DNA of 64,000 nucleotides from Polyangia bacterium (GTDB lineage: Bacteria > Myxococcota_A > Polyangia > Nannocystales > Nannocystaceae), in NCBI GenBank assembly GCA_030424595.1, contig JAUHWG010000008.1, forward strand, positions 62,001-126,000, in the 5' to 3' direction. The notes under the pieces were generated by a model. That model saw nothing but the letters and a program-made list of their open reading frames with translations. It was not told the DNA's origin and ran no database searches. This document shows positions 23,388 through 32,120 of the stretch, in pieces (the first letter of the stretch is position 1; each line of letters opens with the position of its first letter). Position numbers and translations under genes: made by a program.

Positions 23388-26330
23388 ATGTCATCTGCTC
23401 GCCTCGGTCGTCGCCTCCGTCTCCTCTCGCTGCCCTCTCTGTGCGGTCTCGCGGCGCTCTCGCTCGCTCCGCCCGCGGCGTCGGCATCGGCGACAGCGTT
23501 GACCCCGACGCTCAGCCACGGCGGTCTCGAGCTGGCCGGGGACGGGGCCGTGACCTCGCGGCGGCCCTCGCCTGTCTGGAACCACACGCCGGCGAGCGCC
23601 AGCTGGTCCGCGCTCGAGGCGAAGCTGGGCGTGACAGGCTCGCTGTGGAGCCCGCTGACCGGCGCGCCCCTGCGGATCTGGGGCGCCGGGGCGCCGGCCC
23701 TGGGCGTCGGCGAGTCGCCGGCGACGGCCCAGCGCTTCGCCGCCGCGCTGCTCCGCGATCACGTCGACGTGCTCGCCCCGGGCGCGGCCGCGTCCGACTT
23801 TGTCCTCCTGAGCGAGACCGTGTCGCGCGGGGTGAGGAGCGTCGGCTACGGTCAGACCTACCGCGGTCGCGAGGTCGTCGGCGGTCAAGTCTCGTTCCGC
23901 TTTAAGGGCGACCGCCTGGTGATGATCGCCTCCGAGGCGATCCCGGTCGGCGAGGTCGAGCTCAGCGATGTGCCGATCTCGGCGGAGGCCGCCCGCACCG
24001 CGGCGGAGGGGTGGCTGCGCGATGGCGGCTACGGTCAGGTTACGGGCGGCGCGGTCGAGGGGCCGATGATCCTCCCGGCGCTCGATCGCCGAGACAAGCG
24101 CTTCTTCGAGGTCATGCGGGTCGAGGTCGCCGCCGAGGCGCCGCTCGCCCGGGCCTGGGTCTACGTCGACGCCAGCGACGGCACGCCGGTCGCGGCCCAG
24201 AGCCACCTCTACTCGGGGACCTCGACCGTCCACGCCGACGTCCCGCTGCGGCGGCCCGGTGCAGAGCGCGACGAGGCGCCGCTTCGCGGGGTCGAGGTGA
24301 CGATCGAGGGCGAGACCAAGTTCACCGACGACGAGGGCGGCTACATCGGCCCGGACGTGCCGACCGAGGCGCTGGTCAAGCTCGTCGGCTCGCTGGTCAA
24401 GGTGATCAACGCCTCCGGCGACGACGCGGTCGGCAGCTTCGAGCTCGGGCCTGGCGAGGTCGGCATCTGGAGCCACCCGGACGAGGCCGAGCTCGAGAGT
24501 CAGCTGACCAACTATGTCGCGGTCCACCGCGGCAAGATGCGGGTGCTCTCGATCGCCCCCGACCTCGAATGGTTAAACGGACAGATCCAGGTCACCGCGA
24601 ACCTCGACGGCACCTGCAACGCCTTCTCGGACGGGGACTCGATCTTCTTCCTCAAGGGGGCTGACGGGCAATGCGAGTACACCGGTCGCCTGCCGGACGT
24701 CTCCTATCACGAGCTCGGCCACTCGGTGCACACGCAGTCGATCATCCCCGGGGTCGGCGCCTTCGAGGGCGCGCTCTCAGAGGGCATCTCGGACTACCTG
24801 GCGGCGTCGATCACCGGCGACGCGAAGATGGGGGTCGGCTTCTTCCTCGACGACAAGCCGATGCGAAACCTCGACCCCGACAATTACGAGTGGCACTGGC
24901 CGGAGGACCGCGGCGAGTCCCACGCGGAGGGGCGGATCATCGGCGGCGCGCTCTGGGACCTCCGCAAGGCGCTGGTCGAGAAGCTCGGCGAGGCCGAGGG
25001 CGTCGCGAAGGCCGACGAGATCTGGTACGAGTCGATCCGCCGGGCGAGCGACATCCCGACGATGTACCCGGAGGCGCTCCTCGCCGACGACGATGACGGC
25101 GATCTCTCCAACGGGACGCCGAACCAGTGCGAGATCGACGTCGCCTTCTACATCCACGGTCTGGTCCTCGCCGACGCCTTCGGCGCGTCGGTGACGACCC
25201 TCGGCGCCGAGGCCGACGGCGCCGTGCCGGTGGAGCTCGCGGTCGACATCGCCGCGAAGGAGGAGTGCCTCGGGATCACCTTTGAGGAGGCGAGCCTCGA
25301 GTGGCGTATCCGCGGGAGCAAGGACACGCAAGAGATCGCGATGGGCCCGACGGCGGAGGGCTTTCGCGGGCTCATCCCGCCGCAGGAGGACGGCGTCGTC
25401 GTCGAGTACCGGGTGACGACCAAGGCGAGCGACGGGCTCGAGCTGACCTTCCCGGACAACGAGGCGGACCCCTGGTACGAGCGCTACTACGGCCCTGTCG
25501 AGGAGATCTACTGCACCGGCTTTGAGCAGGATCCCGAGGTCGACGGCTGGACGCTCTTCGCCGAGTGGGCCTTCGGCGCCCCCGCTGGGATCGGCGGCGA
25601 TCCAGGCGCGGCCTACGAGGGTGACCGGATCGCCGGCGTCGACCTCGGTGACGAGGAGGACGGGCGCTACGACCCGAACCGGGTCTCGCGCCTGCGCTCG
25701 CCGGTGATCGACGTCTCCGGCCATGACATCGTCCGCCTCCAATTCCAGCGGTGGTTGCAGGTCGAGGACCGGGAGTTTGACGGGGCGATCATCGAGGTCA
25801 ACGGCGCGCCGGCCTGGCGCAACGCGACCCGCGGGCTCGCGCCGGAGCAGAACGATCTCCACCACCTCGACAAGGAGTGGGTCTTCCGCGACATCGACAT
25901 CACCCCCGGGGTGGTCGACGGCAAGGTCGAGGTCAGCTACGTCCTGTCGAGCGATCAGGGGCTCCACTTCGCCGGCTGGAACATCGACAACTTCTGCATC
26001 GTCGGCGCCGAGGCCCCGCCCGCGCCGGTCTGCGGCGATGGCGTGGTCGAGGGGGGCGAGGCCTGCGATGACGGGAACCTCGAGCCCGGGGACGGCTGCG
26101 ATCCGACCTGCGCCCTCGAGGGGGGGACCACCGGCTCGGAGACGACCGGCGCCGGGACGGGCGATAGCGGGACGACCGGCGACGACTCGGCGACGACGGG
26201 GCCCTCGGTCGACGATCCCGAGGGGGGCTGCGCCTGCGCGCTGGACGGGGGGCCGAGCGGCGGCTGGTCGGCGCTCGCACTCCTCGGGCTCTTCGGTCTC
26301 CGGCGCCGTCGCCCTGGCGTCCGCGGCTGA
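23388..26330 (+). CDS. Secreted metalloprotease with FTP propeptide, Cys-rich repeat and MYXO-CTERM-like tail
   Basis: 980 residues from the ATG at 23388, which follows GGGGGCG and begins an exporting signal (RLRLLSLPSLCGLAALSLAPPAASA). An FTP/PepSY-like propeptide region covers about 100-260 (SVGYGQTYRGREVVGGQVSFRF). The zinc site is HELGH (444-448, in DVSYHELGHSVHTQ). The likely third ligand is a Glu in LSEGISDYLAA, about 20 residues on, the gluzincin arrangement. C-terminal to the catalytic part are beta-rich domains, a DUF4215-type repeat (CGDGVVEGGEACDDGN), a Thr/Gly linker and finally GCACALDGG, a hydrophobic helix (ALALLGLFGL) and RRRRP. That tail resembles the MYXO-CTERM sorting signal, implying surface anchoring. 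Confidence 0.85.
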   Translation: MSSARLGRRLRLLSLPSLCGLAALSLAPPAASASATALTPTLSHGGLELAGDGAVTSRRPSPVWNHTPASASWSALEAKLGVTGSLWSPLTGAPLRIWGAGAPALGVGESPATAQRFAAALLRDHVDVLAPGAAASDFVLLSETVSRGVRSVGYGQTYRGREVVGGQVSFRFKGDRLVMIASEAIPVGEVELSDVPISAEAARTAAEGWLRDGGYGQVTGGAVEGPMILPALDRRDKRFFEVMRVEVAAEAPLARAWVYVDASDGTPVAAQSHLYSGTSTVHADVPLRRPGAERDEAPLRGVEVTIEGETKFTDDEGGYIGPDVPTEALVKLVGSLVKVINASGDDAVGSFELGPGEVGIWSHPDEAELESQLTNYVAVHRGKMRVLSIAPDLEWLNGQIQVTANLDGTCNAFSDGDSIFFLKGADGQCEYTGRLPDVSYHELGHSVHTQSIIPGVGAFEGALSEGISDYLAASITGDAKMGVGFFLDDKPMRNLDPDNYEWHWPEDRGESHAEGRIIGGALWDLRKALVEKLGEAEGVAKADEIWYESIRRASDIPTMYPEALLADDDDGDLSNGTPNQCEIDVAFYIHGLVLADAFGASVTTLGAEADGAVPVELAVDIAAKEECLGITFEEASLEWRIRGSKDTQEIAMGPTAEGFRGLIPPQEDGVVVEYRVTTKASDGLELTFPDNEADPWYERYYGPVEEIYCTGFEQDPEVDGWTLFAEWAFGAPAGIGGDPGAAYEGDRIAGVDLGDEEDGRYDPNRVSRLRSPVIDVSGHDIVRLQFQRWLQVEDREFDGAIIEVNGAPAWRNATRGLAPEQNDLHHLDKEWVFRDIDITPGVVDGKVEVSYVLSSDQGLHFAGWNIDNFCIVGAEAPPAPVCGDGVVEGGEACDDGNLEPGDGCDPTCALEGGTTGSETTGAGTGDSGTTGDDSATTGPSVDDPEGGCACALDGGPSGGWSALALLGLFGLRRRRPGVRG

Positions 26331-26406
26331 GCGGCGCTCTTCGCCGGTCCGTTCGGGGCCTCCGCGGCGGCTGAGGTCGCCGCGGATCTGGTAGCATCAG
26401 CGCCCC

Positions 26407-27093
26407 GTGTCAACGTTTCGCCGCCGGCTCGTCGGGGCTTGGCCCCATCTGCGGGCGATCTTCGTCGGCTACCACGTCTTGGCGGTCGTCGTCCTCTCGC
26501 TGCCCTCCGCCGGAGCCATGACCTCCGACTCGATGTGGCGCAGCGCCAACTTCAAGGCGGACGTCGCCGGCTACGCAGGGGCCCTGGGGAGCCTCGGGGT
26601 CGAGATGACGCCCGAGGAGCTGACCCAGCGCCTGCGGGCGGCGGCCTTCTCCTTCGCCGGGGTCCGGACGGCGATCGCCTGGCCCTTCGACCGCTACGCG
26701 AGGCTGGTGGGCGCCCGTCAGGGGTGGGCGATGTTCGCCAGCCCCCAGCGCCACCCGGCGGAGCTCCACGTCGAGATCAAGGTCGAAGGGGCCTGGCGGA
26801 CGATCTACCGTCCCCACGACGAGAGCGCCGACTGGCGGGGTGAGACGATGCGTCACAACCGGATGCGCAAGTACGCCGGTCGCTTCGCCCGCGGGTTTAT
26901 CCCGAAGAACTACGACGAGCTGGCGAGCTGGCTTGCGACCGAGGCGAGCGTCGACCACCCGCAGGCGACCGCTGTGCGGGTCCGGCTCTACCGCTACCGC
27001 AGCCTGCCGCCGGAGAAGGTCCGGGCGGGTGAGCGCCCCGCGGGCCACTACGAGCGGGAGCGGACCTTCGACGCCGCGGAGCTCCGCCCGTGA
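26407..27093 (+). CDS. Membrane-anchored protein paired with an HTTM protein
   Basis: 228 residues from a GTG start. One N-terminal hydrophobic segment (about 15-40) would anchor it in the inner membrane; the rest is soluble, rich in Arg/Trp, and probably periplasmic or cytoplasmic. Segments such as MFASPQRHPAELHVEIKVEGAWRTIYRPHDESADWRG look like a beta-rich domain. Its stop overlaps the GTG start of the HTTM gene by 4 nt, so the two are translationally coupled and probably form one complex. I do not recognise the family beyond this association. Confidence 0.75.
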   Translation: MSTFRRRLVGAWPHLRAIFVGYHVLAVVVLSLPSAGAMTSDSMWRSANFKADVAGYAGALGSLGVEMTPEELTQRLRAAAFSFAGVRTAIAWPFDRYARLVGARQGWAMFASPQRHPAELHVEIKVEGAWRTIYRPHDESADWRGETMRHNRMRKYAGRFARGFIPKNYDELASWLATEASVDHPQATAVRVRLYRYRSLPPEKVRAGERPAGHYERERTFDAAELRP

Positions 27094-28058
27094 GCCGGAT
27101 CTGGCGGGCCTTCGTCGCCCTCGTCGACCGGCGCGAGCCGGCCGAGGGGCTAGCGCTCTTCCGGATCGCGATCGGCCTGGTGATGATCTACTCGATCGCG
27201 TCGATGGTCGGCGCCGGGCTCGACCGGGTCCTCTGGGTGGACGCCGCCGACGGGGGGATGCAGGCGCTCCGCGGCGATCACTGGCTCCTGGCCGCCCTCG
27301 GCGGGCCTTCGGCGGCGGTGATCGGCGCTCTTGTCCCGGTCGGCCTGGTCCTCGGTGGCCTGGTCGTAGCCGGCGCTGGCGGCCGCCTGACGCTCCTCGC
27401 GGCGGCCCAGGTCTACGCGGCGATCGTCCGGGCGAACCCGACGATCATCGGCGGCTACGATCATTTGATCACGAACGCGCTCTGGCTCCTCTTCCTCGCC
27501 GGGGCGACGGCGACGCTCTCGGTCGACAGTCGCCTCCGAAGTGGCAGATGGCGCCGACCCGGGGCGATGATCGCCGCCTGGCCGCGCTACCTCGCCGTGT
27601 TTCAGCTCATCGTCGTCTACACGACCACCGGCCTGAACAAGCTGGGGGTCCCCTGGACGCCGGCCGGCGACTTCTCAGCGCTCTACTGGGTCTATCAGGA
27701 GCCGACCTGGCGGCGCTTTGACATGACCTTCAGCGCCGAGCCCTTCCCGTACTTTGTCCTTCAGGTGGCGACCGCGGTGACGTGGTTTTGGGAGGTGAGC
27801 GCTGTTCTATTGCTGCTCTTCTTCTACTTTCGCGCGACTCCACGACGATCAGGGCGTCTTCGCGCGTTGGCGCTCCGCTGGGATTTTCGCCTCGGCTTCG
27901 TCGCTGTCGGGGTTGCGCTGCATGTCGGGATTCTCCTCACGCTCAACGTAGGGCCCTTCTCTTGGGTCAGCCTGGCCTATTACCTCTGCTTCTTCCATCC
28001 CGACGAGCTCGCCGCCTGGGGCCGCCGACGTGGCCTCGCCGCGCGGCCATCGCCCTGA
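27090..28058 (+). CDS. HTTM-domain membrane protein (gamma-carboxylase-like)
   Basis: 322-residue polytopic membrane protein with 6-7 predicted helices. Diagnostic segments are RREPAEGLALFRIAIGLVMIY, NPTIIGGYDHLITNALWLLFL and FQLIVVYTTTGLNKLG...GDFSALYWV. This is the pattern of the HTTM domain shared with vitamin K-dependent gamma-carboxylase. Most bacterial members have no proven activity, and the Lys/His catalytic residues of the true carboxylase cannot be confirmed here. The start is the GTG at 27090 overlapping the previous gene (GTGA), so expression is coupled. The two-gene unit is common in myxobacteria and bacteroidetes. Confidence 0.82.
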   Translation: MSRIWRAFVALVDRREPAEGLALFRIAIGLVMIYSIASMVGAGLDRVLWVDAADGGMQALRGDHWLLAALGGPSAAVIGALVPVGLVLGGLVVAGAGGRLTLLAAAQVYAAIVRANPTIIGGYDHLITNALWLLFLAGATATLSVDSRLRSGRWRRPGAMIAAWPRYLAVFQLIVVYTTTGLNKLGVPWTPAGDFSALYWVYQEPTWRRFDMTFSAEPFPYFVLQVATAVTWFWEVSAVLLLLFFYFRATPRRSGRLRALALRWDFRLGFVAVGVALHVGILLTLNVGPFSWVSLAYYLCFFHPDELAAWGRRRGLAARPSP

Positions 28059-28191
28059 ACGCTCGACCTGCGACCGCCGCGCGCTAGGTCGCGAGGGAAG
28101 AGCCGCCGAAAGGGCATGAGCCGCCCGCGGCGATGCGATATTTTCTCCACTGAGCGAGCCGCGATGGATCTGCGGCGCGTGAAGGTTTTTT

Positions 28192-30438
28192 ATGTCTCTG
28201 AAAAGATTCCTCGTCACCCTTGCGTCTCCGACCCTCTTCCTCCTGAGCAGCGCGTCCGCTCTGGTCGCCTGTAATGGTGGGGGTTCCACCTCCAACGTCT
28301 CAGCGACGGCGAGCGACAGCAATTCCGGCTCCGTCTCCGAGTCCGCGACCGAGAGCGACTCCGGGACGCTCAGCGAGAGCGAGTCAGGGGCGTCCCAGTC
28401 TGGCGGCGAAGAGAGCATGTCCGGGACTGGCGGTGAGTCGCAGGGATCGGGCTCTAGCACCACGGACGACCCGACCACCGGGGGGACCGGCGGCGGCACT
28501 CCCTGCGGCGACGGTGATGTCGACGATGACCTCGGCGAAGAGTGCGACAACGGCAAGGACAACGGCCCCGGCAAGCCCTGCAATTCCCAGTGTCTCTTCA
28601 ACGTCTGCGGCGACGGCGATCAGCTCCCTGGGGAGGAGGAGTGCGACCTCGGCGCGGACAACAACGACGAGGGCTCCTCGTGCACCTCCAAGTGCAAGCA
28701 GAACGTCTGCGGTGACGGTCTCAAGGGCCCGGGCGAGGGCTGCGACGACGGCAACAACAACAACAACGACGACTGCACCAACGAGTGCAAGCTCGCCTCC
28801 TGCGGCGACGCGGTGGTCAGCGCTCAGGAGGAGTGCGACGACGGCAACGACGACAACGAGGACGAGTGCACCAACAACTGCACCAACGCGAGCTGCGGCG
28901 ATGGCTTCGTCCAGGAGTCGAAGAGCGAGGAGTGCGACCTCGGCCCAGACAACACCAACCAGGGCCAGTGCACGCTCGAGTGCCTGCTCCCGGTCTGCGG
29001 CGACGGCTATGTCTGGAACCTGCCGCCCGGCGACGAGGAGTGCGACGACGGCCCCGACAACGGGCCCGGCAAGTCCTGCAACGACATGTGCGTCGCCAAC
29101 GTCTGCGGCGACGGCGACAAGGGCCCGGGCGAGGCCTGCGATGACGGCAACCTTCTGGCCGGCGACGGCTGCTCCGGCGAGTGCCTGATCGAGGAGTGCG
29201 GCAACAACATCAAGGATCCCGGCGAGCAGTGCGACGACGGGATGAACGGCAACCAGGACGACGGCTGCACCGACCTCTGCACCACCCCCGCCTGCGGCGA
29301 CGGCTTCGTCCAGGCGAGCCAGGGCGAGCAGTGCGACGAGGGCAACCAGAACTCAAACTCCGGGACCTGCCTGCTCAACTGTGTCGAGGCCAAGTGCGGC
29401 GACGGCTTCATCCACGAGGGCGTCGAGGCCTGCGACGACGGCCCGGACAACTCGAACAGCGGCTATTGCAAGCTCAACTGCACCAAGGCGTTCTGCGGCG
29501 ACGGGCTCAAGGCGCCCAACGAGGCCTGCGACGACGGCAACAACAACAACAACGACTCCTGCACCAACGTCTGCAAGCAGGCCTCCTGCGGCGACGGGTT
29601 CAAGCAGCCCGGCGAGGAGTGCGACAACGGCGAGAACAACGACAACAACGGGCCCTGTCTCCTCTCTTGCCTGACCGCCGACTGCGGCGACGGCTTCGTC
29701 TGGGAGGGCCAGGAGGAGTGCGACAACGGTGCCAACAACGGCAACACCAAGGCGTGCAAGTTCGACTGCACCCTGAACGTCTGCGGCGACGGCTTCCCCG
29801 GCCCCGGTGAGGAGTGCGACGACGGCAACGACTCCAACCTCGACAACTGCACCAACGAGTGCAAGCTGCCGGAGTGCGGCGACGGGTTCAAGCAGCCCGG
29901 CGAGGAGTGCGACGACGGCAACAACTCGAACTTCGACTTCTGCACCAACCAGTGCCTGCTCGCGAGCTGTGGCGACGGGTTCAAGCAGGTCGGCGAGCAG
30001 TGCGACGACGGCAACAACGTCAACACCGACAACTGCACCAACCAGTGCAAGCTTCCGGTCTGCGGCGACGGCTACAAGCAGCCGGGCGAGGAGTGCGACG
30101 ACGGCAACCAGAGCAACACCGACAACTGCACCAACGTCTGCAAGCTGCCGGTCTGCGGCGACGGGTTCAAGGGCCCGGGTGAGCAGTGCGACGACGGCAA
30201 CAGCTCGAACCTCGACTTCTGCACCAACCAGTGCAAGCTGCCGGTCTGCGGCGACGGGTTCAAGCAGCCGGGCGAGGAGTGCGACGACGGCAACCAGAGC
30301 AACGTCGACTCCTGCACAAACCAGTGCAAGGCGGCGAAGTGCGGCGACGGGTTCAAGCAGCCCGGCGAGTCCTGCGACGACGGCAACAACACCAACGGCG
30401 ACGGCTGCTCCTCGATCTGCACGATCGAGCCCGGCTGA
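28192..30438 (+). CDS. Lipoprotein with 20 tandem Cys-rich (DUF4215-type) repeats
   Basis: 748 residues. After a lipoprotein signal (MSLKRFLVTLASPTLFLLSSASALVAC) and a Ser/Glu/Thr linker (about 32-105), the protein consists of 20 consecutive repeats of about 30-36 residues. Each has the frame CGDG-(F/Y/L)-x-x-PGEECDDGN-x-N-x-D-x-C-T-N-x-C-x. Four Cys per unit suggest disulfides, and the Asp/Asn-rich CDDGNxxNxD loops resemble calcium-binding loops. No other domain is present, so it is probably a rigid surface stalk or adhesin. The repeats are also similar at the DNA level, especially the last six, indicating recent internal duplication. A strong bidirectional hairpin lies downstream. Confidence 0.85.
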   Translation: MSLKRFLVTLASPTLFLLSSASALVACNGGGSTSNVSATASDSNSGSVSESATESDSGTLSESESGASQSGGEESMSGTGGESQGSGSSTTDDPTTGGTGGGTPCGDGDVDDDLGEECDNGKDNGPGKPCNSQCLFNVCGDGDQLPGEEECDLGADNNDEGSSCTSKCKQNVCGDGLKGPGEGCDDGNNNNNDDCTNECKLASCGDAVVSAQEECDDGNDDNEDECTNNCTNASCGDGFVQESKSEECDLGPDNTNQGQCTLECLLPVCGDGYVWNLPPGDEECDDGPDNGPGKSCNDMCVANVCGDGDKGPGEACDDGNLLAGDGCSGECLIEECGNNIKDPGEQCDDGMNGNQDDGCTDLCTTPACGDGFVQASQGEQCDEGNQNSNSGTCLLNCVEAKCGDGFIHEGVEACDDGPDNSNSGYCKLNCTKAFCGDGLKAPNEACDDGNNNNNDSCTNVCKQASCGDGFKQPGEECDNGENNDNNGPCLLSCLTADCGDGFVWEGQEECDNGANNGNTKACKFDCTLNVCGDGFPGPGEECDDGNDSNLDNCTNECKLPECGDGFKQPGEECDDGNNSNFDFCTNQCLLASCGDGFKQVGEQCDDGNNVNTDNCTNQCKLPVCGDGYKQPGEECDDGNQSNTDNCTNVCKLPVCGDGFKGPGEQCDDGNSSNLDFCTNQCKLPVCGDGFKQPGEECDDGNQSNVDSCTNQCKAAKCGDGFKQPGESCDDGNNTNGDGCSSICTIEPG

Positions 30439-30748
30439 TCCCGCGTGAGGGCGGAGCTCTCGGGGAGTGACCCCGGGAGCTGCGGCCTGGGCTTCGGCCT
30501 ATCCTCCGATGACGCCCGGTCGGCCCCGCCGCCCGGGCGTCGCTTGTTCTCCCCGGTCTTCGCCGATGCGAGGAGCCTGGCGGCGCCCTGCGACGAGGGC
30601 GAGGGTGGCGCTCGGGCGCTCAGCTCAGCGCTCGCTCTCCGAGCGCGCGGCGACAGACTCGCGATCCGCTCTGCGGAGGAGTCGTGGCGCTCCTTCGGGC
30701 GTGGCGTAGGGTCGGCGGGGTCCGGGAGATCCGACCCTGAGAACGTGA

Positions 30749-30780
30749 GAGAGGACCCCCGGTCACCCGGGGATCCTCTC
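30749..30780. terminator. Bidirectional terminator hairpin
   Basis: GAGAGGA-C-CCCCGG (30749-30762) pairs with CCGGGG-A-TCCTCTC (30767-30780), 13 pairs and one mismatch, between the convergent Cys-repeat and Asp-rich lipoprotein genes. The remainder of the 390-bp gap 30439-30828 holds only a small 7-bp hairpin at 30628-30646 and no gene. Confidence 0.7.
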
Positions 30781-30828
30781 GCGCGTGGTCTCGGCGGGCC
30801 CTCCGCGAAGGGGGCTCAGCCGTTCGGA

Positions 30829-31482
30829 CTAGTTGCCGTCGATGTCGTCGATGTCGTCGTCGTCGTCGCCGCTGTTGTTGTCGCCGTCGAAGTCGAGGTC
30901 GCCCCAGCCGTCGTCGTCGCCGTCGGGGTTGCCGATCGGCGGCTCGTCCTCGCCGATGAGGCCGTCGCCGTCGCCGTCGCCGCTGTTGTTGTCGCCGTCG
31001 AAGTCGAGGTCGCCCCAGTCGTCGTCGTCGTCGTCGGGGGTGCCGATCGGCGGCTCGTCGTCGTCGCTCGGGCTCTCGCCAGCGCCGTCGCCGTCGCCGA
31101 TGTCGAGGTCCTCGTCGGGGCCCCAGGTCTCCTCGCCGTGGTCAGGGTCGATCCCGAAGGGGCGCTGACCGTCGATCGCCGCCTGATCGTCGGCGCCGCC
31201 GTCGAGGTCAAGGTCGCCGTCGGGGCCCCAGGTGTCGCAGGGCTCCTCGTCCTCGGCCGCCAGGTCGAGGTCGTACTCGACCATGGGCGCCGGCGCCGGG
31301 ACGGCGTCGGAGAAGTCGTCCCAGATCTGGAAGCCGTCGTCGTCGCCGTCCGAGTCCGCGATGTCGAGCATCTTGCCGTGAAGGGCACGATCCTCGACGT
31401 CGGCGCCGGCCATCTCGGGATCGCAGGCGGCGAAGAAGAGAGCGAAGGCGGAGAGTGCGGAGATCTTGAGAAGCTTGGTCAT
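30829..31482 (-). CDS. Asp-rich acidic lipoprotein with four WG-D-DLD repeats
   Basis: 217 residues. The signal MTKLLKISALSAFALFFAAC gives a lipidated Cys20. The mature protein is extremely acidic. Four copies of a W-G-x-D-x-DLD/DLDF-type motif occur: TWGPDGDLDLDG, TWGPDEDLDIGDG, DWGDLDFDGDNNSGDG and GWGDLDFDGDNNSGDD. The last two lie in a near-identical repeat that also contains EPPIG-PD. The D-x-D-G-D-N-N-S-G-D pattern resembles calcium-binding loops of EF-hand/dockerin/thrombospondin-3 type, so metal binding is plausible. Function is otherwise unknown. It converges with the 20-repeat Cys-rich lipoprotein, and its upstream region contains palindromic GGTGGCAA/TTGCCACC sites. Confidence 0.78.
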   Translation of the reverse strand: MTKLLKISALSAFALFFAACDPEMAGADVEDRALHGKMLDIADSDGDDDGFQIWDDFSDAVPAPAPMVEYDLDLAAEDEEPCDTWGPDGDLDLDGGADDQAAIDGQRPFGIDPDHGEETWGPDEDLDIGDGDGAGESPSDDDEPPIGTPDDDDDDWGDLDFDGDNNSGDGDGDGLIGEDEPPIGNPDGDDDGWGDLDFDGDNNSGDDDDDIDDIDGN

Positions 31483-31580
31483 GGCGTCGTCCCTTAGTTG
31501 GCGTCTGCCGCACTAGGAAGCGATCTTCGTGCCACTCATTAGGTGTATGTAATTACTCGATATATTCTCTGCCAACGCTC

Positions 31581-31648
31581 AGGTGGCAAGTTTCGTTGCC
31601 ACCTGCCGTGCTCAGCCGCGCGTGATCCGGCTAGTGTCGTTGCCACCT
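31581..31648. promoter_or_regulatory. Palindromic operator-like motif with a third half-site
   Basis: AGGTGGCAA (31581-31589) and TTGCCACCT (31596-31604) form a perfect 9-bp palindrome with a 6-nt gap. A further TTGCCACCT lies at 31640-31648. They sit about 100-165 bp upstream of the minus-strand Asp-rich lipoprotein and just ahead of the plus-strand Rid gene, so either could be controlled. A related arrangement exists at 1571-1606. Confidence 0.45.
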
Positions 31649-31676
31649 CTAGGCGCGGCTGCGACACTCCCCGCCG

Positions 31677-32120
31677 ATGCCCCATCGGATAGCGCAGCCC
31701 CCAGGTTGGCCCCGGCCCCGCGGCTACAGCAACGGCATGGCCGGATCCGGCGAGATCCTGGCGATCGCGGGCCAGATCGGCTGGGACACGGAGGAGGTGA
31801 TCGTCAGCGATGACTTCGCCCCCCAGTTCCGCCAGGCCCTGGCAAATGTCGTTGCGGTCGTCGAGGCTGCGGGTGGGCGCCCTGAGCACCTTGTCAGTCT
31901 GACTGTGTATGTCACCGACAAGCGGGAGTACATCGCCGCGCTCCCCGAGGTCGGCGCGGCCTACCGTGAGCTCGTCGGCAAGCACTTCCCGACGATGGCC
32001 CTGCTCGGCGTCGCCGAGCTCCTCGAGGACCGGGCCAAGGTCGAGATCCAGGGGCTCGCTGTGCTCCCCGCCGAGGCCGCGACGGCGGGCGCCGATGGAG
32101 AGAAGGAGAGCAGCCGATGA
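31677..32120 (+). CDS. Rid (YjgF/YER057c) family protein
   Basis: 147 residues, about the usual size for a trimeric Rid protein. Family traits are PPGWPRPRGYSNGM near the N-terminus, ILAIAGQIGWDTE, an RQALANVVAVVEAAGGRPEHLVSLTVYVTD core and the final VEIQGLAVLP strand. The Arg that in RidA holds the imine carboxylate (FPARS) is replaced here (FPTMALL), so classic imine-deaminase activity is doubtful and a different Rid subfamily is likely. The stop overlaps the start of the crotonase gene by 4 nt. Similar Rid-crotonase-acyl-CoA dehydrogenase groups occur in aromatic (2-aminobenzoyl-CoA) degradation clusters; this link is inference. Confidence 0.82.
   Translation: MPHRIAQPPGWPRPRGYSNGMAGSGEILAIAGQIGWDTEEVIVSDDFAPQFRQALANVVAVVEAAGGRPEHLVSLTVYVTDKREYIAALPEVGAAYRELVGKHFPTMALLGVAELLEDRAKVEIQGLAVLPAEAATAGADGEKESSR

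Noticed and set aside
28500..30430. CRISPR-like array in the regularly repeated DNA
   Set aside because: The repeats are in-frame protein repeats of a Cys-rich lipoprotein; spacers are not distinct and no cas genes exist.
31581..31604. Sigma-54 promoter in the GGTGGCAA..TTGCCACC palindrome
   Set aside because: The GG and GC elements are 11 nt apart instead of the required 10, and the symmetry suggests an operator.
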